Shown one piece after another: positions 34,813 through 43,471 of a stretch of DNA of 64,000 nucleotides. The position numbers and the translations under genes were made by a program. The stretch is from Cellulomonas sp. P24. GTDB lineage: Bacteria; Actinomycetota; Actinomycetes; Actinomycetales; Cellulomonadaceae. The notes under the pieces were generated by a model. The model saw only the letters and a program-made list of their open reading frames with translations, ran no database searches and had not been told where the DNA came from. Numbering within the stretch: the first letter of the stretch is position 1; every line of letters starts with the position of its first letter. The stretch spans positions 3,286,001 through 3,350,000 of the forward strand of contig NZ_JAJDFX010000002.1 in NCBI RefSeq assembly GCF_024704385.1. Reading direction: 5' to 3'.

Positions 34813-35780
34813 GGACCGCGCAGCTCGGCGCGCACCGCGTCAGCAGGGCTGCCGCCACCCGCGGAGAGCTGGTGTCGATGATGCACGGCATCTGGGGGCT
34901 GCCCGGGGTCCTGGCGTCGGACGCCGATGCGCGGATCGCAGCGGCGGCGCTCAGGCTGGTCCCGGACTGCGTGATCGGGGGGTGGGCGGCTGCGCGGCTG
35001 TTCGAGCGTGCGGCCGACCCGGACAGCGAGGCGACGGTCTTCACCGGCGAGGCGTGGTACGAGCATCGCGCGCAGGACCGGCGGGACCTCGGCGAGACCG
35101 CATGCGCCCGGGTGATGGTCTGCGCCCCGCGGGCCGCGAGGCTGCGGCCCGGTGAGCATGTGCGAGTTTTCCGTAGCGTCGTGCGGGCGGACGAGTGGAC
35201 CGTGGTCGACGGCATCCCGGTCACGACGCCGGTGCGGACGGCGTTCGACCTGGCACGGCTGTGGCGCGAGCCCGCCGCGGTCGTCGCGCTCGATCGGCTG
35301 ATCCACCTGGGGGTGGTAGATCTCACCGAGATCCGGGCGCTGACCGTTGCGCGGCATCGCTGGCGGGGTCGGCCATCAGCGCTCCAGGTCCTCGACCGGG
35401 TGGACGGCGGCGCGGAGTCGCCTCAGGAGAGCGCGCTGCGGATGCTGTGGCTCGACGCGGGCCTGCCGCGTCCGCGATGCAACTCCGTGGTCCGAGACCC
35501 GGACGGGGCGTTCGTCGCGCGGGTCGACCTGCTCGATCCCGAGCTCGGGGTTGTCGGGGAGTACGACGGCGCGCACCATGCATCAGCCGAGCGACGGGGT
35601 GACGACGCGCGCCGCCAGCAGGCACTCGAAGAGCTCGGTCTCGTCGTCGTGCGTGCGACTGCCACGGACCTCGCGACCGACCAGGCGGCGAGCGCGTGGC
35701 AGCGGCGCCTCAGGCGGGCGTACCGCCGTCAACGCGTGCGGCCCGACCACGTCCGACGCTGGCACGTGACCCCGCTCTGA
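34749..35780 (+). CDS. Predicted endonuclease (Vsr/DUF559-like) with N-terminal AbiEi-like region
   Basis: This 343-residue protein has an N-terminal 100 residues that resemble the winged-helix region of AbiEi-type proteins (LLRTAQLGAHRVSRAAATRG, later GIPVTTPVRTAFDLARLW). Its C-terminal 115 residues have the PD-(D/E)XK nuclease pattern of Vsr/DUF559 proteins: E in SPQESALRMLW, then RVDLLDPELGVVGEYDGAHH and LEELGLVVVRATATDL. The candidate active site is the Asp of RVDLL plus the Glu-x-Asp of GEYDG. Start ATG 34749 is preferred; upstream codons are in frame. It is bracketed by two copies of a 57-bp palindrome, one 168 nt before its start and one 40 nt after its stop. Target and biological role are unknown. 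Confidence 0.75.
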   Translation: MPVADDPGRPATASLEVPWLLRTAQLGAHRVSRAAATRGELVSMMHGIWGLPGVLASDADARIAAAALRLVPDCVIGGWAAARLFERAADPDSEATVFTGEAWYEHRAQDRRDLGETACARVMVCAPRAARLRPGEHVRVFRSVVRADEWTVVDGIPVTTPVRTAFDLARLWREPAAVVALDRLIHLGVVDLTEIRALTVARHRWRGRPSALQVLDRVDGGAESPQESALRMLWLDAGLPRPRCNSVVRDPDGAFVARVDLLDPELGVVGEYDGAHHASAERRGDDARRQQALEELGLVVVRATATDLATDQAASAWQRRLRRAYRRQRVRPDHVRRWHVTPL

Positions 35781-35819
35781 CGCCGCCCGGACCTGGACGG
35801 CCCGCCCCCACGCACCGCG

Positions 35820-35878
35820 TCAAGTGGAGCGATGTGCTCGCGACTCGCGGGCGAGTCGGAGCACATCGCTCCACTTGA
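35820..35878. repeat. 57-bp palindromic element, copy 2 (near-perfect 59-nt hairpin)
   Basis: 20-bp perfect arms (35820-35839 and 35859-35878) flank an inner 8-bp stem CGACTCGC-GG-GCGAGTCG, so all but three of the 59 bases pair. It sits between the convergent endonuclease gene and sdhB, where it could also serve as a bidirectional terminator. Confidence 0.92.
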
Positions 35879-35891
35879 CCGAGGGAAGGGG

Positions 35892-36662
35892 TCAGAAGGC
35901 GCGCGTGATCATCGCGCGCTTGACCTCGGCGATCGCCTTGGTGACCTCGATGCCGCGCGGGCACGCCTCGGTGCAGTTGAAGGTCGTCCGGCAGCGCCAG
36001 ACGCCCTCCTTGTCGTTGAGGATCTCGAGGCGCTGCTGGGCCCCGTCGTCGCGGCTGTCGAAGATGAACCGGTGCGCGTTGACGATCGCCGCCGGGCCGA
36101 AGTACTGCCCGTCGGTCCAGAACACGGGGCACGACGACGTGCACGCCGCGCACAGGATGCACTTGGTCGTGTCGTCGAACCGCTCCCGCTCGGCCGCGGA
36201 CTGCAGGCGCTCACGGGACGGCTCGTTCCCGGTGGTGATGAGGAACGGCATGACCTCGCGGAACGACGCGAAGAACGGCTCCATGTCGACCACGAGGTCC
36301 TTGATGACCGGCAGGCCCTTGATCGGCTCGATCGTGATCGGCTTGTCGGGGTTCAGGTCCTTGAGGAGCGACTTGCAGGCCAGGCGGTTGCGTCCGTTGA
36401 TGCGCATCGCGTCCGAGCCGCACACGCCGTGGGCGCACGAACGCCGGAATGTGACGGAACCGTCGAGGTCCCACTTGACCTTGTGCAGCGCGTCGAGCAA
36501 CCGGTCGGTGCCGTGGACCGAGACCGTGAACTCCTGCCAGTACGACTCGCCTCCGTGCGTCTCGGGGGAGAAGCGGCGGATCCGCAGGGTCACGTCGAAC
36601 GAGGGCACGGCACCGATCTCGGGCGCCGCGCCGGCGGACACGTCGGGAAGAGTCGCAGTCAT
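35892..36662 (-). CDS. sdhB: Succinate dehydrogenase iron-sulfur subunit
   Basis: This 256-residue protein has an N-terminal plant-type 2Fe-2S domain (RRSCAHGVCGSDAMRING and the fourth Cys in NRLACKSLL), then a bacterial-ferredoxin-like domain with CILCAACTSSCP for the 4Fe-4S cluster and CRTTFNCTEACPRGI completing the 3Fe-4S and 4Fe-4S clusters. It passes electrons from the flavoprotein to quinone in the membrane subunits. Its ATG overlaps the sdhA stop by one nucleotide (TGATG). A strong palindrome lies 14 nt downstream. Confidence 0.96.
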   Translation of the reverse strand: MTATLPDVSAGAAPEIGAVPSFDVTLRIRRFSPETHGGESYWQEFTVSVHGTDRLLDALHKVKWDLDGSVTFRRSCAHGVCGSDAMRINGRNRLACKSLLKDLNPDKPITIEPIKGLPVIKDLVVDMEPFFASFREVMPFLITTGNEPSRERLQSAAERERFDDTTKCILCAACTSSCPVFWTDGQYFGPAAIVNAHRFIFDSRDDGAQQRLEILNDKEGVWRCRTTFNCTEACPRGIEVTKAIAEVKRAMITRAF

Positions 36663-38503
36663 CAGTACTTACGCTCCATCGGCTCGTAGCGGGTCATGGT
36701 CACCGGCTTGAAGCCGAGGACGACGTCGAACGTGCCAGGGGCGGCAGCCCCAGGCCCTCCGACCGTCGCGGGGGTGGTCTCGGCGTTCCCCGCCCGCGTC
36801 GCGCCGGCCCGTCGACGGTAGGCCATCGTGTGCTTCATGAAGCCCGCGTCGTCGCGCTTCGGGAAGTCCTCCCGGAAGTGCCCCCCGCGTGACTCCTCGC
36901 GCGCGAGGGCCCCGACGACGACGACCTCGGCGATGTCGAGGAGGAAGCCGAGCTCCAGCGCCTCGAGGAGATCCGTGTTGAACTGCCGGCTCTTGTCCTG
37001 GACCGACACGTTCCGGTAGCGCTCCTGCAGGGCGCGGACATCCGCGAGCGCGGTCGTGAGCGACTCGGCGGTGCGGAAGACCTGTGCGTTCGTGTCCATC
37101 GTCTCCTGCAGTGCGCGCCGGAGGTCGGCCACGCTCTCGCCGTCGGCCCGGTCGCGCATCTCCTCGAGCTCCGCGACGACGCCGTTCTGCGCCTGCTCGG
37201 GGAGCTCCAGCCAGTCGGCGCCGGAGGCGTAGGCGGCGGCGGCGATGCCGGCCCGCTTGCCGAACACGTTGATGTCGAGCAGGGAGTTGGTGCCGAGCCG
37301 GTTCGACCCGTGCACCGACACGCACGCCACCTCACCCGCAGCGAACAGGCCCCGCACCGTGTCCGTGTTGTTGCGCAGGACCTCGGTCTCGACGTTGGTG
37401 GGCACCCCGCCCATCGCGTAGTGCGCGGTGGGGTACACCGGGATGGGCTCGGTGTACGGCTCGATCCCGAGGTACGTCCGGGCGAAGTCGGTGATGTCCG
37501 GGAGCTTCGCGTCGATGTGCGCGGGCTCGAGGTGCGTCAGGTCGAGGAGGACGTAGTCCTTGTTCGGGCCGCAGCCGCGTCCGGCACGAACTTCGTTCGC
37601 CATCGACCGGGCGACGATGTCTCGCGGCGCGAGGTCCTTGATCGTCGGGGCGTAGCGCTCCATGAAGCGCTCGCCCTCGCTGTTCCGCAGGATTGCGCCC
37701 TCACCGCGGGCGGCCTCGGAGAGCAGGATGCCGAGCCCGGCGAGACCTGTCGGGTGGAACTGGAAGAACTCCATGTCCTCGAGCGGCACCCCGCGCCGGT
37801 AGGCGAGCGCCATGCCGTCACCGGTGAGGGTGTGCGCGTTGGAGGTCGTCTTGAAGATCTTCCCGGCGCCGCCGGTCGCCAGGACGACGGACTTCGCGCG
37901 GAACAGGTGGATCTCGCCGGTCGCGAGCTCGTACGCCACGACACCCGAGACGGCGACGTCGGCGCCGTCGTCGATCCCACCGGCGGTGAGGTCCTCGGTG
38001 AGGAGGAGGTCCAGCACGTAGAACTCGTTGAAGAACTCGACGTCCTGCTTGACGCACTGCTGGTAGAGCGTCTGCAGGATCATGTGCCCGGTGCGGTCCG
38101 CCGCGTAGCACGACCGGCGGACGGCAGCCTCACCGTGGTTGCGGGTGTGCCCACCGAACCGGCGCTGGTCGATCTTGCCCTCGGGCGTGCGGTTGAACGG
38201 CAGGCCCATCCGCTCGAGGTCGAGGACGGCGCCGATCGCCTCCTTCGCCATGATCTCGGCGGCGTCCTGGTCGACGAGGTAGTCGCCGCCCTTGACGGTG
38301 TCGAAGGTGTGCCACTCCCAGTTGTCCTCCTCGACGTTCGCGAGGGCAGCGCACATCCCGCCCTGCGCGGCGCCGGTGTGGGAACGCGTCGGGTAGAGCT
38401 TGGAGATGACGGCGGTCCGGGTACGGGTGGACGACTCGAGCGCAGCGCGCATGCCCGCACCTCCCGCCCCCACGATGACGACGTCGTACTGGTGGGTCTG
38501 CAT
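36662..38503 (-). CDS. sdhA: Succinate dehydrogenase flavoprotein subunit
   Basis: This 613-residue protein has the FAD dinucleotide fold at residues 7-40 ([18 protein letters not shown]), the covalent-FAD histidine region [11 protein letters not shown] near residue 45, substrate-site segments FVQFHPTG-type [11 protein letters not shown] near 245, the catalytic Arg in [13 protein letters not shown] near 300, and [10 protein letters not shown] near 368. It oxidises succinate to fumarate. The ATG at 38503 has AGGAGG about 8 nt upstream. A 40-residue linker before the C-terminus ([18 protein letters not shown]) is longer than in most homologues. Confidence 0.97.
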   Translation of the reverse strand: MQTHQYDVVIVGAGGAGMRAALESSTRTRTAVISKLYPTRSHTGAAQGGMCAALANVEEDNWEWHTFDTVKGGDYLVDQDAAEIMAKEAIGAVLDLERMGLPFNRTPEGKIDQRRFGGHTRNHGEAAVRRSCYAADRTGHMILQTLYQQCVKQDVEFFNEFYVLDLLLTEDLTAGGIDDGADVAVSGVVAYELATGEIHLFRAKSVVLATGGAGKIFKTTSNAHTLTGDGMALAYRRGVPLEDMEFFQFHPTGLAGLGILLSEAARGEGAILRNSEGERFMERYAPTIKDLAPRDIVARSMANEVRAGRGCGPNKDYVLLDLTHLEPAHIDAKLPDITDFARTYLGIEPYTEPIPVYPTAHYAMGGVPTNVETEVLRNNTDTVRGLFAAGEVACVSVHGSNRLGTNSLLDINVFGKRAGIAAAAYASGADWLELPEQAQNGVVAELEEMRDRADGESVADLRRALQETMDTNAQVFRTAESLTTALADVRALQERYRNVSVQDKSRQFNTDLLEALELGFLLDIAEVVVVGALAREESRGGHFREDFPKRDDAGFMKHTMAYRRRAGATRAGNAETTPATVGGPGAAAPGTFDVVLGFKPVTMTRYEPMERKY

Positions 38504-38567
38504 CGGGGTCGATGCCTCCTGTGTGGCGAGAGGTCGGACGGGGCGGGCTACGGAGACGGTGCGGCGG

Positions 38568-39032
38568 TCAGCGCGGGCAGAACGAGGGCAGCAGGTCGGC
38601 CGGGCTGCCGGTCGGGCACGGGTTGAACGTGAAGATCACGAGGGTGCCGAGGATCACGGTGAAGGCGAACGCCACGTACAGGGCGATCTTCAGCGCGAGG
38701 CGCAGGCCGTCCCGCTCGGCGTAGTCGTTGATGATCGTGCGGACGCCGTTGGTGCCGTGGATCATCGCGAGCCAGAGCATCGCGAGGTCCCAGACCTGCC
38801 AGCGGAGGTCGGCCCACTTGCCGGCGACGAAACCGAAGTCGATCGCCTTGACGCCCTGCCCGGACATGAGGTTGACGAACAGGTGGCCGAAGATCAGGAC
38901 GACCAGGATGACGCCCGACCCACGCATGAACGCCCAGCCGTACAGCTCGAAGTTGCCGCGCGTGGTCCTGCGACGCCGGTAGGGGTCGCGAGGGGCGGGG
39001 AGGCGCGGCGAGGTGGTCGTCTCGGTGCTCAT
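38568..39032 (-). CDS. sdhD: Succinate dehydrogenase membrane anchor subunit
   Basis: This 154-residue protein has three helices ([38 protein letters not shown] and [19 protein letters not shown]). The histidines in the first two helices ([15 protein letters not shown]) are candidate heme/quinone ligands. It anchors SdhAB together with SdhC. It overlaps sdhC by one nucleotide (TGATG) and precedes sdhA by 64 nt. Confidence 0.92.
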   Translation of the reverse strand: MSTETTTSPRLPAPRDPYRRRRTTRGNFELYGWAFMRGSGVILVVLIFGHLFVNLMSGQGVKAIDFGFVAGKWADLRWQVWDLAMLWLAMIHGTNGVRTIINDYAERDGLRLALKIALYVAFAFTVILGTLVIFTFNPCPTGSPADLLPSFCPR

Positions 39033-39412
39033 CAGTTGCCCCCGAACACGTTCGAGAGCTGACGTGGCAGGAACCCGGCCATCGTCACGACGAACAGGCC
39101 GATCACGATCCAGAGCATGACCTTCTGGTACTTCGGGCCCTTCGCCCAGAAGTCGACGAGCACGATGCGCAGGCCGTTGAAGGCGTGGAACGTGATCGCG
39201 GCGACCAGGCCGGCCTCGCCGAGCCCCATGACGGGGTTCTTGTACGTGCCGATGACCGCGTTGTACGTCTCCGGCGACACCCGGACCAGCGACGTGTCGA
39301 GGACGTGGACGAGGAGGAAGAAGAAGATCAGGACGCCGGTCACGCGATGCGCGACCCACGACCACATGCCTTCTCGGCCTCGGTAGAGCGTGCCAGCCGG
39401 TGCAGTGGGCAC
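39032..39412 (-). CDS. sdhC: Succinate dehydrogenase cytochrome b556 subunit
   Basis: This 126-residue protein has three helices. It carries the SdhC signature W-x-x-H-R-x-T-G (SWVAHRVTGVLIFFFLLVHVLD, residues 18-39) and the second signature AAITFHAFNGLRIVLVDF. The histidines in FHAFNG and LLVHVLD are heme ligand candidates. GTG 39412 is preceded by AGGAGG. As first gene of sdhCDAB it carries the operon promoter; TAGAGT on the minus strand at 39469-39474 is a plausible -10 box. Confidence 0.93.
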   Translation of the reverse strand: MPTAPAGTLYRGREGMWSWVAHRVTGVLIFFFLLVHVLDTSLVRVSPETYNAVIGTYKNPVMGLGEAGLVAAITFHAFNGLRIVLVDFWAKGPKYQKVMLWIVIGLFVVTMAGFLPRQLSNVFGGN

Positions 39413-39468
39413 TTGGGGGGCCTCCTGGCGAATGGGGCGGATAGGACGACGCCGTCCTCTGCGCGTCC

Positions 39469-39474
39469 ACTCTA
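39469..39474 (-). promoter_or_regulatory. Candidate -10 box TAGAGT of the sdhCDAB operon
   Basis: TAGAGT on the minus strand would give a leader of about 50 nt before sdhC. No clear -35 is visible. Confidence 0.35.
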
Positions 39475-39607
39475 GTGACTTTGGTCCCCCCTTTGCCGCA
39501 CCGGATCGTCGCGTGTGCGGTCAACGCGACGCATTGTGATGAACCCCACACATGGAGCGTGGCCACCGGTCGATCCCTGTCTGCCGTCGAGGTGAGGCGT
39601 CACCCCG

Positions 39608-39613
39608 TAGCCT
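39608..39613 (+). promoter_or_regulatory. -10 box TAGCCT of leaderless manC
   Basis: TAGCCT lies 6 nt before ATG 39620. Confidence 0.5.
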
Positions 39614-39619
39614 GGCTCC

Positions 39620-40732
39620 ATGCCTTCCTCGATCCCCGGCTTCCACGTCGTCATCCCCGCCGGTGGTGCCGGAACACGCCTGTGGCCCCTGTCTCGCGCC
39701 GGGCACCCGAAGTTCCTGCACGACCTCACTGGGTCCGGGCGCACCCTGCTCCAGCAGACGGTGGACCGGCTCCTGCCCCTCACGGGCGCGGGCGGCGTGA
39801 TGGTCGTGACCGGTGAGCGGCACGTCGACGCGGTGCGCGGGCAGGTCCCGGAGATCGACGCGAGCGACGTGCTCGCCGAGCCGTCTCCGCGGGACTCGAT
39901 GGCGGCGATCGGGCTTGCGGCGGCGGTGCTCGCCCACCGACACGGTGACGTCGTGGTCGGCTCGTTCGCCGCCGACCACGTCATCGACGGGACCGAGCTC
40001 TTCGAGAGCGCGATCCGCGAGGGCGTCGCCGCCGCGCAGGCCGGCTACGTCGTGACGATCGGGATCGCGGCGACGGGGCCGTCGACGGCCTTCGGCTACG
40101 TGCGCAGCGGGGAACTCCTCGGCATCGACGGCGGTCCGGGCGTCCGGCTCGCCGCGGGCTTCACGGAGAAGCCCGACGAGCAGACCGCGGCCGAGTACCT
40201 CGCGACCGGCGAGTACCGGTGGAACGCGGGGATGTTCCTCGTGCGCGCCGAGGTCCTGCTCGGTCACCTGGCCGTCCAGCTCCCGACGCTGCACGACGGG
40301 CTCCGGGCGATCGCCGCGGCGTGGGACACGCCCGACCGCGAGGCGGTGCTGGCGGACCGGTGGCCGACGCTGCCGAAGATCGCGATCGACCACGCGATCG
40401 CGGAGCCGGTGGCTGCTGCCGGCGGGGTCGCCGTGGTGCCGGGTGACTTCGGCTGGGACGACGTCGGCGACTTCGCGTCGCTGGCCTCACTCCTCCCCGG
40501 TACGGACGACGGCGCCCACGTCCTCGGCGCTGGCGCGCTCGCCTCGCTCGTCGACTCCCCGCGCGCCCTGGTGGTGACCGCCGCGGGGCGGCAGGTCGCC
40601 GTCCTGGGGCTGCCTGACGCCGTCGTCGTCGACACCCCCGACGCCCTGCTGGTCACGACGCTCGCGCATGCGCAGCAGGTCAAGTCCGTCGTCGACCGGC
40701 TGCGGACCGAGGGGCGGGTCGAGCTCCTGTGA
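39620..40732 (+). CDS. manC: Mannose-1-phosphate guanylyltransferase
   Basis: This 370-residue nucleotidyltransferase has the activated-sugar motif IPAGGAGTRLWPLSRAGHPKF at residues 12-32, GSFAADHVI near 115 (metal Asp), AFGYVRSG near 155, FTEKPDEQTAAEYL near 178 and WNAGMFL near 205. It makes GDP-mannose from mannose-1-phosphate and GTP, the donor for polyprenyl-phosphate mannose used by the PIG-V-like protein upstream. The short single-domain length matches the monofunctional actinobacterial type. Its end overlaps the next gene (GTGA). Confidence 0.94.
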   Translation: MPSSIPGFHVVIPAGGAGTRLWPLSRAGHPKFLHDLTGSGRTLLQQTVDRLLPLTGAGGVMVVTGERHVDAVRGQVPEIDASDVLAEPSPRDSMAAIGLAAAVLAHRHGDVVVGSFAADHVIDGTELFESAIREGVAAAQAGYVVTIGIAATGPSTAFGYVRSGELLGIDGGPGVRLAAGFTEKPDEQTAAEYLATGEYRWNAGMFLVRAEVLLGHLAVQLPTLHDGLRAIAAAWDTPDREAVLADRWPTLPKIAIDHAIAEPVAAAGGVAVVPGDFGWDDVGDFASLASLLPGTDDGAHVLGAGALASLVDSPRALVVTAAGRQVAVLGLPDAVVVDTPDALLVTTLAHAQQVKSVVDRLRTEGRVELL

Positions 40733-42021
40733 CGCACCCCGTCGACGACACCGGGGACGCGCGGGGAGCTGGCGACGACGCGGCCCTTCTCGCGCGGCTG
40801 GCGACGTCGGCGGCTGAGCTCCGACGGGAGCTGATCGAGATCCGGCGCGACCTCCACGCGCATCCCGAGCTCGCGCGGACCGAGCTGCGGACCACCGCGG
40901 TCGTCGCGGACAGGCTGCGGGAGGCGGGGCTCTCGCCGCGGCTGCTCCCGGGGAGCGGGCTCGTGTGCGACATCGGCCCCGGGTCGACCGACTCCGGGCG
41001 GCTCCGCGTCGCGCTGCGTGCGGACCTCGACGCCCTCCCTCTCCTCGAGACGTCGGGTGTGCCCTGGGCCTCGACGCACCCCGGCGTCGCGCACGCGTGC
41101 GGTCACGACGTCCACACGACCGCGGTGCTCGGGGCAGGGCTCGTCCTCGCCGGGCTGGCGGCGGACGGACTCCTGCCGACGGGGGTGCGGCTGATCTTCC
41201 AGCCCGCCGAGGAGGTCCAGCCCGGCGGGTCGCTCGACGTGATCGCCGCCGGGGGGCTCGATGGTGTGAGCCAGGTGTACGCGCTGCACTGCGACCCGAA
41301 GGTCGATGTGGGGCAGGTCGGCACCCGGATCGGCCCGATCACGTCGGCATCGGACGAGGTCGCGGTCACGGTGACGAGCGGCGGTGGGCACACGTCCCGC
41401 CCGCACCTCACCGGTGACGTGGTGTTCGCCCTCGGTCAGGTGATCACCCAGGTCCCGGCCGTGCTCGGGCGGCGCCTGGACCCGCGGTCCGGGGTGAACC
41501 TCACGTGGGGTGCGGTGCAGTCGGGGACGGCGCACAACGCGATCCCGTCGACGGGCACCGTGCGCGGGACGCTGCGGTGCCTCGACGTGCGTGCGTGGGA
41601 GCGCGCGTCGCAGGTCTTCCACGACGCCGTCGAGCAGGTCGTCGCGCCGTACGACGTCGAGGTCGAGGTGCGGCACCACCGCGGCGTGCCGCCGGTCGAG
41701 AACGACGAGCACGCGACCGGCGTGCTCGAGGCCGCGGCGCGGGACGTCCTCGGGCCGGGATCGGTGCTGCTGACGGAGCAGTCGCTCGGCGGCGAGGACT
41801 TCGCCTGGTACCTCACCCGGGTGCCGGGCGCGTTGGCACGGCTCGGCACGCGGACGCCCGGCGGGCGGACCTTCGACATCCACCAGGGCAACCTCGAGAT
41901 CGACGAGCAGGCGATCGAGCTGGCGGTCCTGCTGCTGGCCAGGAGCGCTCTGCTCGCGGGTGCTGTCCCGAGCACCGGGACGGCGCGTCCCAGCGGTCGG
42001 TCCAACATTCCGACTGCATAA
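40729..42021 (+). CDS. M20 family amidohydrolase (AmiA/AmiB-like)
   Basis: This 430-residue metallo-amidohydrolase is of the M20D type. Its landmarks are RRDLHAHPELARTE (about residues 37-50), LRADLDALPLLE near 95, ACGHDVHTTAVLGAG near 122, IFQPAEEVQPGGS near 157 (general base Glu-Glu), the dimerisation domain with GGGHTSRPHLTGD, and the metal-binding EQSLGGEDFAWYL near the C-terminus. Such enzymes cleave N-acyl amino acids or aminoacyl conjugates; the exact substrate is not evident. Related genes amiA1/amiB1 sit near deoD-pmmB in mycobacteria. It is translationally coupled to manC. Confidence 0.9.
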   Translation: MTHPVDDTGDARGAGDDAALLARLATSAAELRRELIEIRRDLHAHPELARTELRTTAVVADRLREAGLSPRLLPGSGLVCDIGPGSTDSGRLRVALRADLDALPLLETSGVPWASTHPGVAHACGHDVHTTAVLGAGLVLAGLAADGLLPTGVRLIFQPAEEVQPGGSLDVIAAGGLDGVSQVYALHCDPKVDVGQVGTRIGPITSASDEVAVTVTSGGGHTSRPHLTGDVVFALGQVITQVPAVLGRRLDPRSGVNLTWGAVQSGTAHNAIPSTGTVRGTLRCLDVRAWERASQVFHDAVEQVVAPYDVEVEVRHHRGVPPVENDEHATGVLEAAARDVLGPGSVLLTEQSLGGEDFAWYLTRVPGALARLGTRTPGGRTFDIHQGNLEIDEQAIELAVLLLARSALLAGAVPSTGTARPSGRSNIPTA

Positions 42022-42073
42022 CGAACGGTGGACAAACGCCCCCACCGCAACACATCGGACACACAGCGCTGAC

Positions 42074-42079
42074 TAGTGT
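42074..42079 (+). promoter_or_regulatory. Candidate -10 box TAGTGT of the nucleoside uptake operon
   Basis: TAGTGT lies about 108 nt before the GTG at 42188. A -35 is not obvious. No known riboswitch was recognised in the leader. Confidence 0.35.
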
Positions 42080-42187
42080 TCGCAGCATGCGAGCTGGGAC
42101 GACGCCGCAGGTCGCAGGGGTTGTGCTCACCCTGCCACCGGTCGGCGCCCACCTCTCGGTCGACCATCGATGAACCAGGAGTTCTAC

Positions 42188-43291
42188 GTGAAGAACATCA
42201 TTCGTACGGCGGCATTCGCCGGGATCGCGGCGCTCGCGCTCGCAGCCTGTGGCAGCGCCCCGAGCACGACCACCCCGTCGGGGACGACCGGCAGCACGTC
42301 GAGCGCCGCTGCCGTGAACTACAAGGCGTGCATGGTCTCGGACGCCGGCGGCTTCCACGACAAGTCGTTCAACCAGTCGGGTGCCGAGGGCCTCGACAAG
42401 GCGAAGGCCGACCTCGGCATCACCGAGGTCAAGGTGGAGTCGACCGCATCGACCGACTTCACGCCGAACATCGACAACCTCGTCTCGCAGAACTGCAACC
42501 TGATCATCGGCGTCGGCTTCAACCTCGCCGGCGCGATCCAGACTGCCGCCAACGCGAACCCGAGCATCGACTTCGCGCTCGTCGACAGCGCCTTCTCCGA
42601 CGCGGACTTCAAGCCGGTGACGTTGAAGAACGGCAAGCCCCTGCTCTTCAACACGCAGGAGGCCTCGTTCCTCGCGGGCTACGTCGCCGCGGGCATGACG
42701 AAGACCGGCAAGGTCGCGACGTTCGGCGGCATGCAGCTCCCGTCCGTCACGATCTTCATGGACGGCTTCTCCGACGGCATCGACCAGTACAACAAGGACA
42801 ACGGGACGACCGTGAAGCTCCTCGGCTGGGACAAGGCCGCGCAGACCGGCTCGTTCACGGGTGACTTCGACAACCAGGCCAACGGCCAGAACCTCGCCAA
42901 GGGCTTCATCGACCAGGGCGCCGACATCATCATGCCGGTCGCCGGTCCGGTCGGCCTGGGCGCCGCGGCTGCTGCCAAGGCTGCGGGCAACGTCGAGATC
43001 ATCGGCGTCGACGCCGACTGGTACAACACGGCTCCGGAGTACAAGGACATCGTCCTGACCTCGGTCATCAAGGAGATCGGCCAGTCGGTCTACGACACCG
43101 TCAAGCAGGGCATGGAGGGCAAGTACACCTCGGAGCCCTACGTCGGGACGCTCGCGAACGGCGGGATCAGCATCGCGCCGTTCCACGACTTCGACTCGAA
43201 GGTCCCGGCTGCGCTGAAGACCAAGGTCGACGAGCTCAAGAAGTCGATCATCGACGGCACCCTCAAGGTCACGTCGGTCAGCTCCAACTGA
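42188..43291 (+). CDS. BMP family nucleoside-binding lipoprotein of an ABC importer
   Basis: This 367-residue solute-binding protein has a signal peptide with lipobox LAAC (processing near residue 20). The BMP-fold landmarks are YKACMVSDAGGFHDKSFNQS, NLIIGVGFNLAGAIQTAA, FLAGYVAAGMTKTGKVA and IIGVDADWYNTAPEYKD. BMP proteins such as the purine nucleoside receptor bind nucleosides; the operon's salvage enzymes support this. GTG 42188 is chosen because AGGAG sits 6 nt upstream; ATG 42170 lacks a ribosome-binding site and would put six polar residues before the signal peptide. A strong hairpin follows the gene. Confidence 0.92.
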   Translation: MKNIIRTAAFAGIAALALAACGSAPSTTTPSGTTGSTSSAAAVNYKACMVSDAGGFHDKSFNQSGAEGLDKAKADLGITEVKVESTASTDFTPNIDNLVSQNCNLIIGVGFNLAGAIQTAANANPSIDFALVDSAFSDADFKPVTLKNGKPLLFNTQEASFLAGYVAAGMTKTGKVATFGGMQLPSVTIFMDGFSDGIDQYNKDNGTTVKLLGWDKAAQTGSFTGDFDNQANGQNLAKGFIDQGADIIMPVAGPVGLGAAAAAKAAGNVEIIGVDADWYNTAPEYKDIVLTSVIKEIGQSVYDTVKQGMEGKYTSEPYVGTLANGGISIAPFHDFDSKVPAALKTKVDELKKSIIDGTLKVTSVSSN

Positions 43292-43357
43292 CCCTCTCGA
43301 CCCACTGCTGGACCGGCGCGGGGACGCGCTGACCAGCCACGTGACACAACTGCGTGA

Positions 43358-43396
43358 ACCGATGGCCCGGGCAGGTCACCTGCCCGGGCCATCGGT
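43358..43396 (+). terminator. Perfect 18-bp intercistronic hairpin after the BMP lipoprotein gene
   Basis: The arms at 43358-43375 and 43379-43396 are perfectly complementary, with a 3-nt loop TCA and no U-run. As after dppA, it likely sets excess binding protein by partial termination or 3'-end protection. Confidence 0.8.
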
Positions 43397-43471
43397 CCGT
43401 GGGGTGCCGTGCCACCGGCCTCCCGCCCGGCTAGTGTGCAGCGACGGAACATGACGAAGGAGCAGTGCCGC

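Noticed and set aside
35820-35878. The second palindrome as only an ordinary terminator
   Set aside because: A terminator role is possible, but a related element of identical length lies inside a coding frame 1.3 kb away, which a simple terminator does not explain.
42022-42187. A nucleoside or purine riboswitch upstream of the BMP operon
   Set aside because: I could not match the conserved core of any known purine-sensing riboswitch; the leader shows no convincing multi-stem junction.
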